DNA of 54,242 nucleotides from Nitrospirota bacterium (GTDB taxonomy: Bacteria > Nitrospirota > Nitrospiria > Nitrospirales > Nitrospiraceae), in assembly GCA_030682135.1 (NCBI GenBank), contig JAUXQT010000094.1:1-54242 (forward strand). The letters run 5' to 3'. The notes under the pieces are model-generated. The model was not told the origin of the DNA and did no database searches. It saw only the letters and a program-made list of their open reading frames with translations. The position numbers and the translations under genes are program-made. Of this stretch, positions 38,303-46,485 are shown piece by piece (position 1 is the stretch's first letter; each line of letters opens with the position of its first letter).

Positions 38303-39550
38303 CTAGAAGAAGGCCATGCTGGCGTACGTCACCGTCGAGTTGTACTGGTCCGTGATCCCGCGATCGTACCGCAACACCTGCCCGCTCTCCGCGTCGATCA
38401 GTCTCAGCAACGAATAGATGGGTGAGAAGCCGGAGATCCGGCGCTGGTCCTGTTCTTTTCTGATGTAGTTGGCAAACTCTTCCGGCTGTCGCTCCTCGAC
38501 CGGTTTCAACATCTCCAGGTCGAACTGCATGCAGCGATGAAAGGAGAAGTCCGTCGGAGGCGCCTTGTCTCCGTATCTCATGCCCAAATGAGCCAGCTCT
38601 CCTGCTGCGATCACACAGTAGGATCGGCCAGACTGCGTGAGGACCTCGCGAAGCCCGGTCAAGAACTCGTCGACCGATTGGCGAACGGTAGGATCTCCCA
38701 GACTCGCCGCAGAGAAAGAACTCAAGATCGGGACGATGGTGAAGGGCTTCTTGCTCCCTACGATGTCCTGAAGAAAGGGAAGTTGAAACTCGATCGCCTG
38801 CTCCGCTTGATGGCAAAGATCGCCTTCAAAGAAGGTCGGGAGTTTGGCCTTGAGCTGACTCAGAATTGGCTGGTCGGCAGATACGACCCCGAGCGGTGTC
38901 TCGAAATCCTTATCCGTCACGGCAAAAACATGGTCCAATCCGGCAGAGGCTGTGCCGATGATGACGAACAGATCCGGCTGCTCCGCATCTTGCAGCTCTT
39001 TGTAGGCCCAGGCATAGATCGGCCCTGCTTGTTTCAGATCGTAGGTCGGGGCGACGAGGCCTTTGATCTTCTTCCCTGCGTTCTCTGACGGCTTGAAATC
39101 CGGTCCTTCTTGCGACGTAAAGAATCCGTCGATCTGTTTTTTCAGCTTCGCACCATCTGCCTCGTATCCCCGCCCGGCAAAGGCTGCCGCACGCAGCGGG
39201 CTCTGCCGATAGGTTTCACGAGCCAATCGACGGGCATCTTCCGCACGCTGACCTTCGAGGAACAGCTTCTCGTTCAGATCGAAGACCAGCTGATCGATCT
39301 TGCTGGGCACGAGGAATTCACCGAATCGTTTGAGATAGAGCGCCCCGATTTCCGCCAGTGAATGTTCGCCGTCGAAATGCTGAATGATGAAAAAATAGTT
39401 GAGCGGCAGCACGAGCTTTTCCTTGCTCAGCCCCGTGGGATCCCAGAGGACCATGTACTGTTCCTCACCCTCTTTGATCGGTGAGAACTGAAGATTACGA
39501 AGAGCGGGACATTGTTTGGGATCGTGCGGGGTCGTGATTGTAGTAGTCAT
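38303..39550 (-). CDS. Memo-like (AmmeMemoRadiSam B) protein with N-terminal PqqD-like domain
   Basis: 415 residues from ATG 39550 (AAGGAG 6 bases upstream). Residues about 30-110 resemble a PqqD-type fold (LPLNYFFIIQHFDGEHSLAE, then IGALYLKRFGEFLVP). Residues about 160-415 are the Memo domain. The metal-binding positions are altered: PHAGY reads PTYDL, the GPxH motif reads GTAS, EHSxE reads EQAIE, while EFQLPFLQDI is kept. It is therefore probably not a metal-dependent dioxygenase. It may bind peptides or serve as a scaffold. It follows the MutL-type block and could be its last gene, after a hairpin at 39607-39710. Confidence 0.8.
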   Translation of the reverse strand: MTTTITTPHDPKQCPALRNLQFSPIKEGEEQYMVLWDPTGLSKEKLVLPLNYFFIIQHFDGEHSLAEIGALYLKRFGEFLVPSKIDQLVFDLNEKLFLEGQRAEDARRLARETYRQSPLRAAAFAGRGYEADGAKLKKQIDGFFTSQEGPDFKPSENAGKKIKGLVAPTYDLKQAGPIYAWAYKELQDAEQPDLFVIIGTASAGLDHVFAVTDKDFETPLGVVSADQPILSQLKAKLPTFFEGDLCHQAEQAIEFQLPFLQDIVGSKKPFTIVPILSSFSAASLGDPTVRQSVDEFLTGLREVLTQSGRSYCVIAAGELAHLGMRYGDKAPPTDFSFHRCMQFDLEMLKPVEERQPEEFANYIRKEQDQRRISGFSPIYSLLRLIDAESGQVLRYDRGITDQYNSTVTYASMAFF

Positions 39551-39572
39551 GGCGCTCCTTATTGGAGCGCCA
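39550..39572 (-). promoter_or_regulatory. Hairpin that hides the Memo-like gene ribosome-binding site
   Basis: In the mRNA, UGGCGCUCC pairs perfectly with GGAGCGCCA across the loop AAUAA. The 3' arm contains the GGAG site and reaches the A of the start codon. Such a 9-bp stem should restrain translation unless melted or bound. Confidence 0.65.
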
Positions 39573-39606
39573 TTGTAACCAAGCGATTGCGGAAGCTGCA
39601 ACCATC

Positions 39607-39710
39607 GGTCTGGTCTATCTGGTTCATCTAGTCTATCTGGTCTATTTGGTCTTTCTGGTTTACCAAGACCGACCAGATGAACCAGACAGACAAGACAGAC
39701 GAGAGAGACC
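39607..39710. repeat. Word-built hairpin after the 250-residue membrane gene
   Basis: The left arm is made of variants of TCTGGTCTA and TCTGGTTCATC (39607-39660); the right arm, of CCAGATGAACCAGACAGAC and relatives (39665-39710). The arms pair imperfectly and in several registers. The right arm reaches the stop codon of the upstream minus-strand gene. Confidence 0.75.
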
Positions 39711-40462
39711 TACTCTTGTTCTGGCTGTTTGCTGCCTGACCGCCAGGCCATCACCACCAGGGTGAGGATGGTCAAACCCAGGAGCCAGAGGCTCGGACGG
39801 CCATAGGAGGGATCGGTGAACTCGATGAGGTCGGTCAAACGCCCGATCAACAAGGACATGCGGGCCATCACGGTATAACCGAAGGCCGCGCCGAAGGCGA
39901 TCATCAGGAAGAGAATTCCGGTCCGCGCGACGACCTTGCCAGGCCCCGTATGCTCGACGGAAAAGAAAAAGTAAAACAGGACGGAGCTGACCCCAACCAG
40001 GATAATGATGGTGTTGATGCTGCTGGCCGGGTTGAGGAGGTTCCAGGTAAACGTCAGCCCCTCGCCTGGTACCATCACCAGGAGTGGGCGAACCGTGTCC
40101 TCAATCTGCTTGAGAATGTACGAAGAAATCACGCGCGGAATCGCGAGCCCGGACCCAACCCCCACAATAAACGCGAAGGCGTAGCGCGACAGCCAGGCGG
40201 CTTTGGGCACATACCGCGTGAGCATGAGCGCCCCGATGGCAACCGGAATCAACAGGGCCCATTCCCCGTTCTCGACGATCGGCTTCCACACGAGATGCAC
40301 GACGACGGTGTCGTAGGTCTTGACGATGGTATACCCAACCGACACACCCACATAGAGATTCTCCGCCAACTTGAACAGCGGATTGTCCTTGTAGAGGAAC
40401 GAGAAGATGAAGAGGGTCAGCCCCGTCGCCACCCAGGCCCCGATGATGGTTTCAATCGGCAT
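39710..40462 (-). CDS. Integral membrane protein of the MutL/DUF6754 block
   Basis: 250 residues; GTGAGG lies just upstream of the ATG. Six or seven hydrophobic segments, for example IIGAWVATGLTLFIFSFLY, VAIGALMLTRYV and TGILFLMIAFGAAFGYTVMA. Ends with a short cytoplasmic tail (WRSGSKQPEQE). No family name comes to mind. It is 6 bases after the 281-residue gene and belongs to the same transcription unit. Confidence 0.8.
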   Translation of the reverse strand: MPIETIIGAWVATGLTLFIFSFLYKDNPLFKLAENLYVGVSVGYTIVKTYDTVVVHLVWKPIVENGEWALLIPVAIGALMLTRYVPKAAWLSRYAFAFIVGVGSGLAIPRVISSYILKQIEDTVRPLLVMVPGEGLTFTWNLLNPASSINTIIILVGVSSVLFYFFFSVEHTGPGKVVARTGILFLMIAFGAAFGYTVMARMSLLIGRLTDLIEFTDPSYGRPSLWLLGLTILTLVVMAWRSGSKQPEQE

Positions 40463-40468
40463 TGGTCC

Positions 40469-41314
40469 TCACGCTCCAGAATGGCCTTGTTGTGTGGCCT
40501 GTCTACGCATGGAGAAATAGAACAGATTGCAGATGATCACGAGCACGATGATGGCGAGATGGGTGGCCGATTGCGCATCCATGCCGGCAATGGCCTTCCC
40601 TTTTTGACCGATCAAGGTCTCGTACTCTGCCGCGCCGCGCAAGCCGCCGATGAGGCCGTTGATCTGGCCGCTCCGCAACAGAGGATAGAGCCCCGGCGCC
40701 ATCACGCCGGTGCAACCGCCGCCAAGTTCGAACTTATACTTGTCCTTGCCGAACACATACCAGGCTTCTACGCCGGGATTTCCCGCGCCCAGGCTGATCG
40801 CATAGTTCACATCGCGCAGATTGGCAATACCTTGGAGCACCGGCATACCCTTCGTGGGCTTGCCATTGTAGTCGGCAGGGAAAGCTCCATAGAGATCCTG
40901 CCCCATATTGATAATCACAGCGGTCCCGCCGGGACTCCAGCCGAGAAACACATAGTCCTTCCCGCTTTCCTTGCCCATCTCGCGGGCCACCTGTGTCACG
41001 ACCTGATCGGCCATGCCGGTGCCGGAGACCCAGAGCGTCATCGCGATCACGCGCAGGTTCTTCCGGAAGGCATGCCGCAGCAACGAAATCGATTGGGGAT
41101 GGAGTTCCGGCTTCGAGGCAGGGTCGAAGTCCAGCGAGAGGAGAAACACGGATCCCTCGGGAAGCGACTCGATGTAGTCGTAGACCCCGCGCACCTCCGG
41201 CGAAATCTTGATCGGCAACCCGACCGGATAGAGCAACGGCAGAAGCGTGCAGAGACCGATCACCAGAAAGATGATCCGCCGGTCGATCTTCAACATGCGT
41301 TCAGCGAAACTCAT
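40469..41314 (-). CDS. Membrane-anchored protein of the MutL/DUF6754 block
   Basis: 281 residues. One N-terminal membrane helix (IIFLVIGLCTLLPLLYPVGL), a globular domain of about 200 residues outside the membrane (EVRGVYDYIESLPEGSVFLL, VFLGWSPGGTAVIINMGQDL, GGGCTGVMAPGLYPLL) and one C-terminal helix (LAIIVLVIICNLFYFSM). The globular part alternates strands and Gly-rich loops like a Rossmann-type fold. Function unknown. The 5' end lies against the hairpin at 41317-41400. Confidence 0.8.
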   Translation of the reverse strand: MSFAERMLKIDRRIIFLVIGLCTLLPLLYPVGLPIKISPEVRGVYDYIESLPEGSVFLLSLDFDPASKPELHPQSISLLRHAFRKNLRVIAMTLWVSGTGMADQVVTQVAREMGKESGKDYVFLGWSPGGTAVIINMGQDLYGAFPADYNGKPTKGMPVLQGIANLRDVNYAISLGAGNPGVEAWYVFGKDKYKFELGGGCTGVMAPGLYPLLRSGQINGLIGGLRGAAEYETLIGQKGKAIAGMDAQSATHLAIIVLVIICNLFYFSMRRQATQQGHSGA

Positions 41315-41316
41315 AA

Positions 41317-41400
41317 CAGTGACCAGTGAACGGTGATCAGTGATGGGTACGGAAAAGACAACTGCATTTTCTCGTCACACATCACTCATCACCCATCACT
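41317..41400. repeat. Word-built hairpin between two membrane genes
   Basis: The left part consists of GTGATCAGTGATG-like words, the right of CATCACTCATCACCCATCAC. The segments AGTGATGGGT and ACCCATCACT pair exactly. It fills the gap between the 216-residue and 281-residue genes and overlaps the ribosome-binding region of the latter. Confidence 0.75.
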
Positions 41401-42046
41401 CCTTACCTCCCCCGAGATACGACCGCTCCATACCGAAGATAATCTTGATGGAGAGCGCGACTGTGCCAAGGCTGACGCCGATCAAGATCGCCCGCCGCAC
41501 CGACGCGTTGAGCACGTTCAAAATCCACTGAGACAGGTCGCCGCTGAGCGGAATGAGATATTCTCCGAGCGGGACGCGGCCCATCATGACGATGACGGCT
41601 GCAATGAGCAGCACCGCCGCCTCACGGCTTCGCGCACGGAACGACCGATAGGCGGCAGAGGCAATAAACAGCGCGAGAATCGCGAACATCGTCCCCTGCA
41701 GCGGGACCATCATGTAGTTATAGATCCAGCCGAAGGATGTCATGGCGCCATCGACCGCTTCCTTGCCGTTCGACCAGAGGCCGACCACGATCGTCCCCAA
41801 CATGCTGACGTACAGCACAAAACTGTAGCCCCAACCCGCTTCCTTGCGCCGGATCTTCATGGCATGGACGTGAAACAGGCTGCTGACACCTAGCACCAGC
41901 GCGAACCCGCCGATGATCTGGAGCCATTTGGTGACGGAGGTCAGCATCTGCTCCGAAGCCGGGTGCGGCACATAATATTGCGCCGCGAACACCAATCCGG
42001 TAATGAGCGTAATCAGAAGCGGAACCTGTCGGCGAAGAAAAATCAT
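41396..42046 (-). CDS. Polytopic membrane protein of the MutL/DUF6754 block
   Basis: 216 residues from ATG 42046, which overlaps the stop of the DUF6754-like gene by 4 bases (ATGA). About six membrane helices, for example VPLLITLITGLVFAAQYYV, IIGGFALVLGVSSLFHVHA and AVLLIAAVIVMMGRVPLGEY. It lacks recognisable catalytic motifs. Overlap with its neighbour argues for a shared complex. Confidence 0.82.
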   Translation of the reverse strand: MIFLRRQVPLLITLITGLVFAAQYYVPHPASEQMLTSVTKWLQIIGGFALVLGVSSLFHVHAMKIRRKEAGWGYSFVLYVSMLGTIVVGLWSNGKEAVDGAMTSFGWIYNYMMVPLQGTMFAILALFIASAAYRSFRARSREAAVLLIAAVIVMMGRVPLGEYLIPLSGDLSQWILNVLNASVRRAILIGVSLGTVALSIKIIFGMERSYLGGGKE

Positions 42047-43422
42047 TTCACGTCCTTGAAGACATCCAGAAACAGTTTCGGCCATTGCGCATCGAGCATC
42101 ACCCCGAGGGTAGCCAGGATGGTCCCGACGCCGAGCACCGCGAGGATGAGCGCCTTGCCGATGTCCTGACCGCGCAGCGTGCCGACCTGAACCGGCTCTC
42201 TAGAGAGGTAGGCGCTGGCCGCGTAGAGCTCCTCGCCAATCAAGGTGTAGTCGCAGGTGGTGACGAAGAACGGCAACTGGTGATCGGAATCCGTCCCGGC
42301 GATTTGAATGGCACCGGTGCTCGCGCCTGTTTCCGTCAACAGCAAAGCCTCCGCGAAGTAAGACCCCATAAAGAAGTTGGCAGCCGGTTTCTTCCGCAGC
42401 ATGATGCCGTCCACGGCTGCGGTATAGCTGAATTGGTCGGACGTAATGAAAAAATTGGAATCGTCTTTGTAGAGATCCGGCTTGCCTGCTTCCAGATAGG
42501 CTTGTTTCGTAATTTCCTGACAGACAGCCATGGTGATGGGATCGCGGTGCGGCACGAGCAACTCGGTCTCGTAAGCCGCCGTACGTTTGGCCACACGTCC
42601 GAGGATGACCGCCGCGGCAATGGTGGAGGGATCGCTCATGTCGTGGGCGCCGGTCAAGTAGAGGATCGGCTTGCCCAACTCGGTCGCGCGGCCGATGGCC
42701 TCATCCACCGCGTCGAGGCCGGGAATGCGCCGGAGAAAGATCTCCCGCTTTCTAGCCGTACTGATCGCATAGAACACGATGCCGCCAAACAGAAGCGCCA
42801 GTAACAGATTATTGATCTGACTCCAGTTCATCCAGTTCGGTTGCGACGTCGCCTGCACCGGCTGGGCAATGCCACGGTCGTCACTCAGGACCGCAGCCAC
42901 GGTGACGCTATAGACGACTCCGTCCTTCAGCTCGACGCCCCGCCCATTCCTCAGCGTGAACTGGTGCTGGTCTCCAGTCGCCGGCCTTGTCCACCAGGGC
43001 CACCTGGATTCACGAACATAATGCTGGTTCGCAGGGAATTCCGCCACGACCTTCATTGCAGCCGGGTCCGACACCGTCGTCCCATCGCCCAGTAAAATCT
43101 GATACTTGGTCGCGGCACTATCGTAGGGCGCGGGAGCCCAGACGACAGTCAAGCTACCGCCACCATCGCTGGGGGTATCGAAGACACGAACGTCTTGCGG
43201 GGAAGAGAGGGTTTTTTTCGTCTCGGCTGTTTGCGCAAATACCGGTAACCATGACTGACTTAGGACAAACACGAGTAGAAGCAGCGATGCCTTCCATAAG
43301 AAGGGATGCTCAAAACGGCTGTCCAGCAAGGCCGCAGGCGAGTCGAAACCGGAGGCGTACCCTCCGGGGTACGTTGAGGATTTCGACGAGCTGAGAACGA
43401 AGCTGGCAGACGTTTTCAGCAT
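42043..43422 (-). CDS. DUF6754-like membrane protein with fibronectin-III-like domain
   Basis: 459 residues if translation starts at ATG 43422, 5 bases after the preceding stop and with GAGGGG about 11 bases upstream. That ATG and the first roughly 40 codons lie in an R1 repeat; the signal-like helix (ASLLLLVFVLSQSWLPVFAQ) begins only after it. Then come an extracytoplasmic FN3-like domain (SPQDVRVFDTPSDGGGSLTV), a membrane helix (NNLLLALLFGGIVFYAIST), a conserved cytoplasmic domain (RRIPGLDAVDEAIGRATELG, GKPDLYKDDSNFFITSDQFS, MGSYFAEALLLTETGA) and a C-terminal helix. I place it in DUF6754 from memory. Role unknown. Confidence 0.75.
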   Translation of the reverse strand: MLKTSASFVLSSSKSSTYPGGYASGFDSPAALLDSRFEHPFLWKASLLLLVFVLSQSWLPVFAQTAETKKTLSSPQDVRVFDTPSDGGGSLTVVWAPAPYDSAATKYQILLGDGTTVSDPAAMKVVAEFPANQHYVRESRWPWWTRPATGDQHQFTLRNGRGVELKDGVVYSVTVAAVLSDDRGIAQPVQATSQPNWMNWSQINNLLLALLFGGIVFYAISTARKREIFLRRIPGLDAVDEAIGRATELGKPILYLTGAHDMSDPSTIAAAVILGRVAKRTAAYETELLVPHRDPITMAVCQEITKQAYLEAGKPDLYKDDSNFFITSDQFSYTAAVDGIMLRKKPAANFFMGSYFAEALLLTETGASTGAIQIAGTDSDHQLPFFVTTCDYTLIGEELYAASAYLSREPVQVGTLRGQDIGKALILAVLGVGTILATLGVMLDAQWPKLFLDVFKDVK

Positions 43423-43426
43423 CCCG
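43303..43426. repeat. R1 palindromic repeat, copy 3
   Basis: The arms GGGATGCTCAAAACGGCTGT and AGACGTTTTCAGCATCCC pair imperfectly; internal marker TACCCTCCGGGGTACGTTGA. The right end touches the stop codon of the 375-residue gene at 43427. The left end runs into the signal-peptide codons of the next gene. Confidence 0.85.
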
Positions 43427-44554
43427 CTAGATCCCCTCAATCAATTCAATGTTCGTCCGCGGAATCATGGCCCTGCTGCCATCTGGAAAGAGAACTTCCA
43501 TCACACGCACGTCGCTCTCGGTCGGAATCTTCTGGAGATCGGATGGCAGACTCGCCACTTCGCCGATCTTCCCGAAGAGGGGATCCCGAATAACGCGGAC
43601 CTGGTCACCGATCCTGATGCCTTCTCGCTCCGCAACGGCGGCAACCGCCTGCATTCCAGATGTTCCCTTGGGAATGATGATCTCCGGTCGAATGACGCCG
43701 GCGCGAATTTGCGTCGCCCCTGAAATGGAAGCCTGTTGGCCCGCATGAGCGGAGAGCAGACTGAACGTCTTGCCTGCCATGGGAATGGTGCCAAACCCTT
43801 CTGTGAGGATCAGGGTAAAGCCGACCTGTTCCGTGCCTGTGATGGCCACGCCAAGATCGTAACCAAGAAGTGCGCGCAAATCCTTATCATGAATGCCGCC
43901 AATAACCAACCCTGCGACCCCCACCTCTTTCGCACGAGTCAGCGCCTCCGACGAGATGAAGGAGCCTCCCACGACGATCTTGCCCTTCATAGCCGGCGTC
44001 AGGTGACGAGGCGTGAGCACTTCGTCCGGCGACGTCACGGCAATTACGATCTCGCCCCTGGTTTCACCACCGATACCGAAAATGCCCTGCACCAGGCTGC
44101 AATCCGTCTCGACCACGACGCCCTGCTGTGGAATCACCTCGACAATGAGCCCGTCCACATAACCGAGCAACTCCAGGACGCGCGGCGGTTCCCGCAACAG
44201 TACCTGGCCTGTGACCGTGGATAGGGATTCCACGACACCGGTGATCGGTGAGAGCACTTCTGTCTTAAACCACTTGATGAGGGGCTTGTTCTCGGCCAGG
44301 ACCTCGTCTTTGGTCACGGGGTCGCCTGCCTTCTTGATCAAATACTCATCGATCTCATCCGGCGCCACACCCAACTGATTGGCGAGGTTCAAGGGATAGA
44401 CCTTCCCAGGCAATTCCGCACGAGCGACCGGCTGATTCGCTCGCACCCTCTCCCCCGCTGTGACCAGCACAGTGCCAGGCAGCGACAACAGCCGTCGACG
44501 ACGGATGGTTGCCTGCTCGGTAACGGTGAGGCCTGGAGTGTAGGAATGGGCCAT
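43427..44554 (-). CDS. RnfC-like barrel / KOW protein of the MutL block
   Basis: 375 residues, soluble. The N-terminal part has paired Gly-rich lipoyl/RnfC-type segments (SLPGTVLVTAGERVRANQPV, SPITGVVESLSTVTGQVLL). The middle part is a flexible alpha/beta region (KIVVGGSFISSEALTRAKEV, GVAGLVIGGIHDKDL). The C-terminus is a KOW-like barrel (GIRIGDQVRVIRDPLFGKIG). It has no Cys clusters, so it is not an electron carrier. It lies between the MutL-type ATPase and the DUF6754-like gene and may couple them. Function unknown. Confidence 0.75.
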   Translation of the reverse strand: MAHSYTPGLTVTEQATIRRRRLLSLPGTVLVTAGERVRANQPVARAELPGKVYPLNLANQLGVAPDEIDEYLIKKAGDPVTKDEVLAENKPLIKWFKTEVLSPITGVVESLSTVTGQVLLREPPRVLELLGYVDGLIVEVIPQQGVVVETDCSLVQGIFGIGGETRGEIVIAVTSPDEVLTPRHLTPAMKGKIVVGGSFISSEALTRAKEVGVAGLVIGGIHDKDLRALLGYDLGVAITGTEQVGFTLILTEGFGTIPMAGKTFSLLSAHAGQQASISGATQIRAGVIRPEIIIPKGTSGMQAVAAVAEREGIRIGDQVRVIRDPLFGKIGEVASLPSDLQKIPTESDVRVMEVLFPDGSRAMIPRTNIELIEGI

Positions 44555-44565
44555 AATCTTAATGC

Positions 44566-44658
44566 CGTGATCGGTGATCAGTGATGCGTGATGGATACAG
44601 ATCGCACATTCTCATATAGCCCTTCCCGCCCATCACTCTTCACTCATCACACATCACT
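44566..44658. repeat. Word-built hairpin at the end of the MutL-type gene
   Basis: The left arm is built of GTGATCGGTGATCAGTGATG words (44566-44594), the right of CATCACTCTTCACTCATCAC words (44630-44658). The right arm encodes the last codons and stop of the MutL-type gene at 44647. Confidence 0.75.
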
Positions 44659-46485
44659 TCCCGGATACAATCCGACTGCCTGATACCATTTCTTCAACGA
44701 TGCCACTCTGGCATCGTGGTCGGTCGGCAACTGCAAGGGACGCCCGCGGCCGTCGAGCAAAAGTCCCACCACACCGCCCTGTACCTCGCGCGTGACGGCA
44801 ACTCCTGCTCCTGCCTCGAGATTCACCTGTTTCGCCGGCTGAATCGCAATTGAAGCCTTCTGATCGCTGGCCAGGGGCACCAGCCGTAGATCGCCGAACG
44901 AAAGCTGCCCCTTGTCGATGCGGCCATCAGGGAAGGTGATGGCATAGTCCGCACAGCGTTCTCCATCTTTCCCCTGCCCGATCGGCGCGACGCAGGTCCC
45001 CAGGTAGACCATGCAATCACGAACGAAGACATCGGTTGCCGCCTTCTCATCGATCGCCGAGAGCACGCCCAGATGCGGCATCATGAAGATGCTGTCGACT
45101 GAGAGTCTCGTCACCCCGAGCGGCTCATAGGCATCTACCATCATGAGCATCGACTGGATACGGCGCGGCGCATGGGACAGAATCCCGCCGCTCCCGACGA
45201 TCAAATCGAGCTTGAGCATGTCGATCAAAGTCTTGCCGGACTGCTGCTGTTCGAACACATCGGAAATCGTGCGTTCTTGTTGTATCCCCTTGAGGGCGGT
45301 CGCGAGGGACTTATGATGGATCAAGGCGAGCCGGAGCGCTTCGCGGGCAATTGCATGTTCGATCTGCAACTCGTCCAGCGTCTGCGGAATCGTCGTCGGC
45401 CGGACCATCTTGTTCTTGATCCGGTTGCGGAGCGTCTGTTCGTCGATCGTGAAGGGCACCCACCGCATGATGTTGGCCAGTCCTGCTTCCGCCAACACAT
45501 TGGAAATGCTGTACGACATCCCGAGGTTCGCGCTGACGGTCCGATTGAATAAGCCTTCGAACACCGAGAACACGTCCGTCGTCGCGCCGCCGATATCCAC
45601 CCCGATCAAGTTTAAATGCTCCCGCTTGGCGATCGTTTCCATGATCACGCCGACCGCCGCCGGCGTCGGCATGATTGGGGCACCGGCCATCTCGATCAGC
45701 TTCTTGTAGCCCGGCGCCTGCTGCATGACATGTTCGAGAAATAAGTCGTGGATCTTGTTACGCGCCGGCGCGAGGTTCTCCCGCTCCAATACCGGACGAA
45801 TGTTGTCGGTCAGCACCAGCGCGGTTTTCTCTCCCAGGATTTTCTTCACTTGCGGCTGCGCGTCTTTGTTACCCGCGTAGACCAAGGGGAGCTTATAGGT
45901 CGCTCCGAACCGGGGGCGTGGGTCCGCCGCCGCTATGTACTCCGCCATCTCCACCACATGGGTGACCGCGCCGCCGTCCGTCCCGCCGGACATTAAAATC
46001 ATGTCCGGCCGCATCGTCCTGATCCGCTCGATCTTCTCATGCGGCAGACGGCCATCGTTCGATGCGAGCACATCGATGACGATTGCGCCGGCTCCGAGCG
46101 CGGCCCGTTGCGCACTTTCCCCCGTCATGTTCTGCACCACCCCGGTCACCATCATCTGCAACCCGCCACCCGCGCTGCTGGTGGAGATGTAGATGTCGAC
46201 ACCGGTCTTGGCATCGCGGCAGGGCGTGATGATGGTGTCGCCGTCCAGAATTTTCCGGCCGGAGAGTTCTTCGATTTCCGCAATCGCATTGAGCACCCCG
46301 CGCGTCACATCTTCGAACGGCGCTTCCACCGTGGTCGGCGCTTCTCCTCGATAGGTCTGCCGGTATTCGTCGCCGACTTTCTCGATCAGAATGGCTTTGG
46401 TCGTGGTACTGCCACAGTCAGTAGCCACGATGACGTTGAGAGGATGCGGGATCACAGACTTGGGCGCTGGATTCGGCACAGTCAT
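44647..46485 (-). CDS. MutL-type (glutamate mutase L family) ASKHA ATPase
   Basis: 612 residues; ATG overlaps the upstream stop by 4 bases. ASKHA nucleotide-binding motifs are intact: VATDCGSTTTKAILIE near residue 19-34, LIGVDIGGATTDVFSV near 295-310 and LIVGSGGILSHA near 430. The family is named for a protein encoded with the B12-dependent glutamate mutase subunits, where it is thought to protect or reactivate the enzyme. Here no mutase gene is present and the partners are membrane proteins, so it probably powers a different process. Its ribosome site lies in the 3' arm of a small hairpin (46493-46510). Confidence 0.88.
   Translation of the reverse strand: MTVPNPAPKSVIPHPLNVIVATDCGSTTTKAILIEKVGDEYRQTYRGEAPTTVEAPFEDVTRGVLNAIAEIEELSGRKILDGDTIITPCRDAKTGVDIYISTSSAGGGLQMMVTGVVQNMTGESAQRAALGAGAIVIDVLASNDGRLPHEKIERIRTMRPDMILMSGGTDGGAVTHVVEMAEYIAAADPRPRFGATYKLPLVYAGNKDAQPQVKKILGEKTALVLTDNIRPVLERENLAPARNKIHDLFLEHVMQQAPGYKKLIEMAGAPIMPTPAAVGVIMETIAKREHLNLIGVDIGGATTDVFSVFEGLFNRTVSANLGMSYSISNVLAEAGLANIMRWVPFTIDEQTLRNRIKNKMVRPTTIPQTLDELQIEHAIAREALRLALIHHKSLATALKGIQQERTISDVFEQQQSGKTLIDMLKLDLIVGSGGILSHAPRRIQSMLMMVDAYEPLGVTRLSVDSIFMMPHLGVLSAIDEKAATDVFVRDCMVYLGTCVAPIGQGKDGERCADYAITFPDGRIDKGQLSFGDLRLVPLASDQKASIAIQPAKQVNLEAGAGVAVTREVQGGVVGLLLDGRGRPLQLPTDHDARVASLKKWYQAVGLYPGSDV

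Noticed and set aside
39950..41329. A 459-codon plus-strand frame across two membrane genes
   Set aside because: Its translation is rich in His, Arg, Gln and Asp, typical of the reverse of membrane-helix codons; the minus-strand genes have clear hydrophobic helices, and one has a clear ribosome site.
44647..46485. Glutamate mutase pathway
   Set aside because: Only the MutL-type ATPase is present; no MutS/MutE or B12-binding signature (DxHxxG) is seen nearby, so a mutase pathway cannot be claimed.
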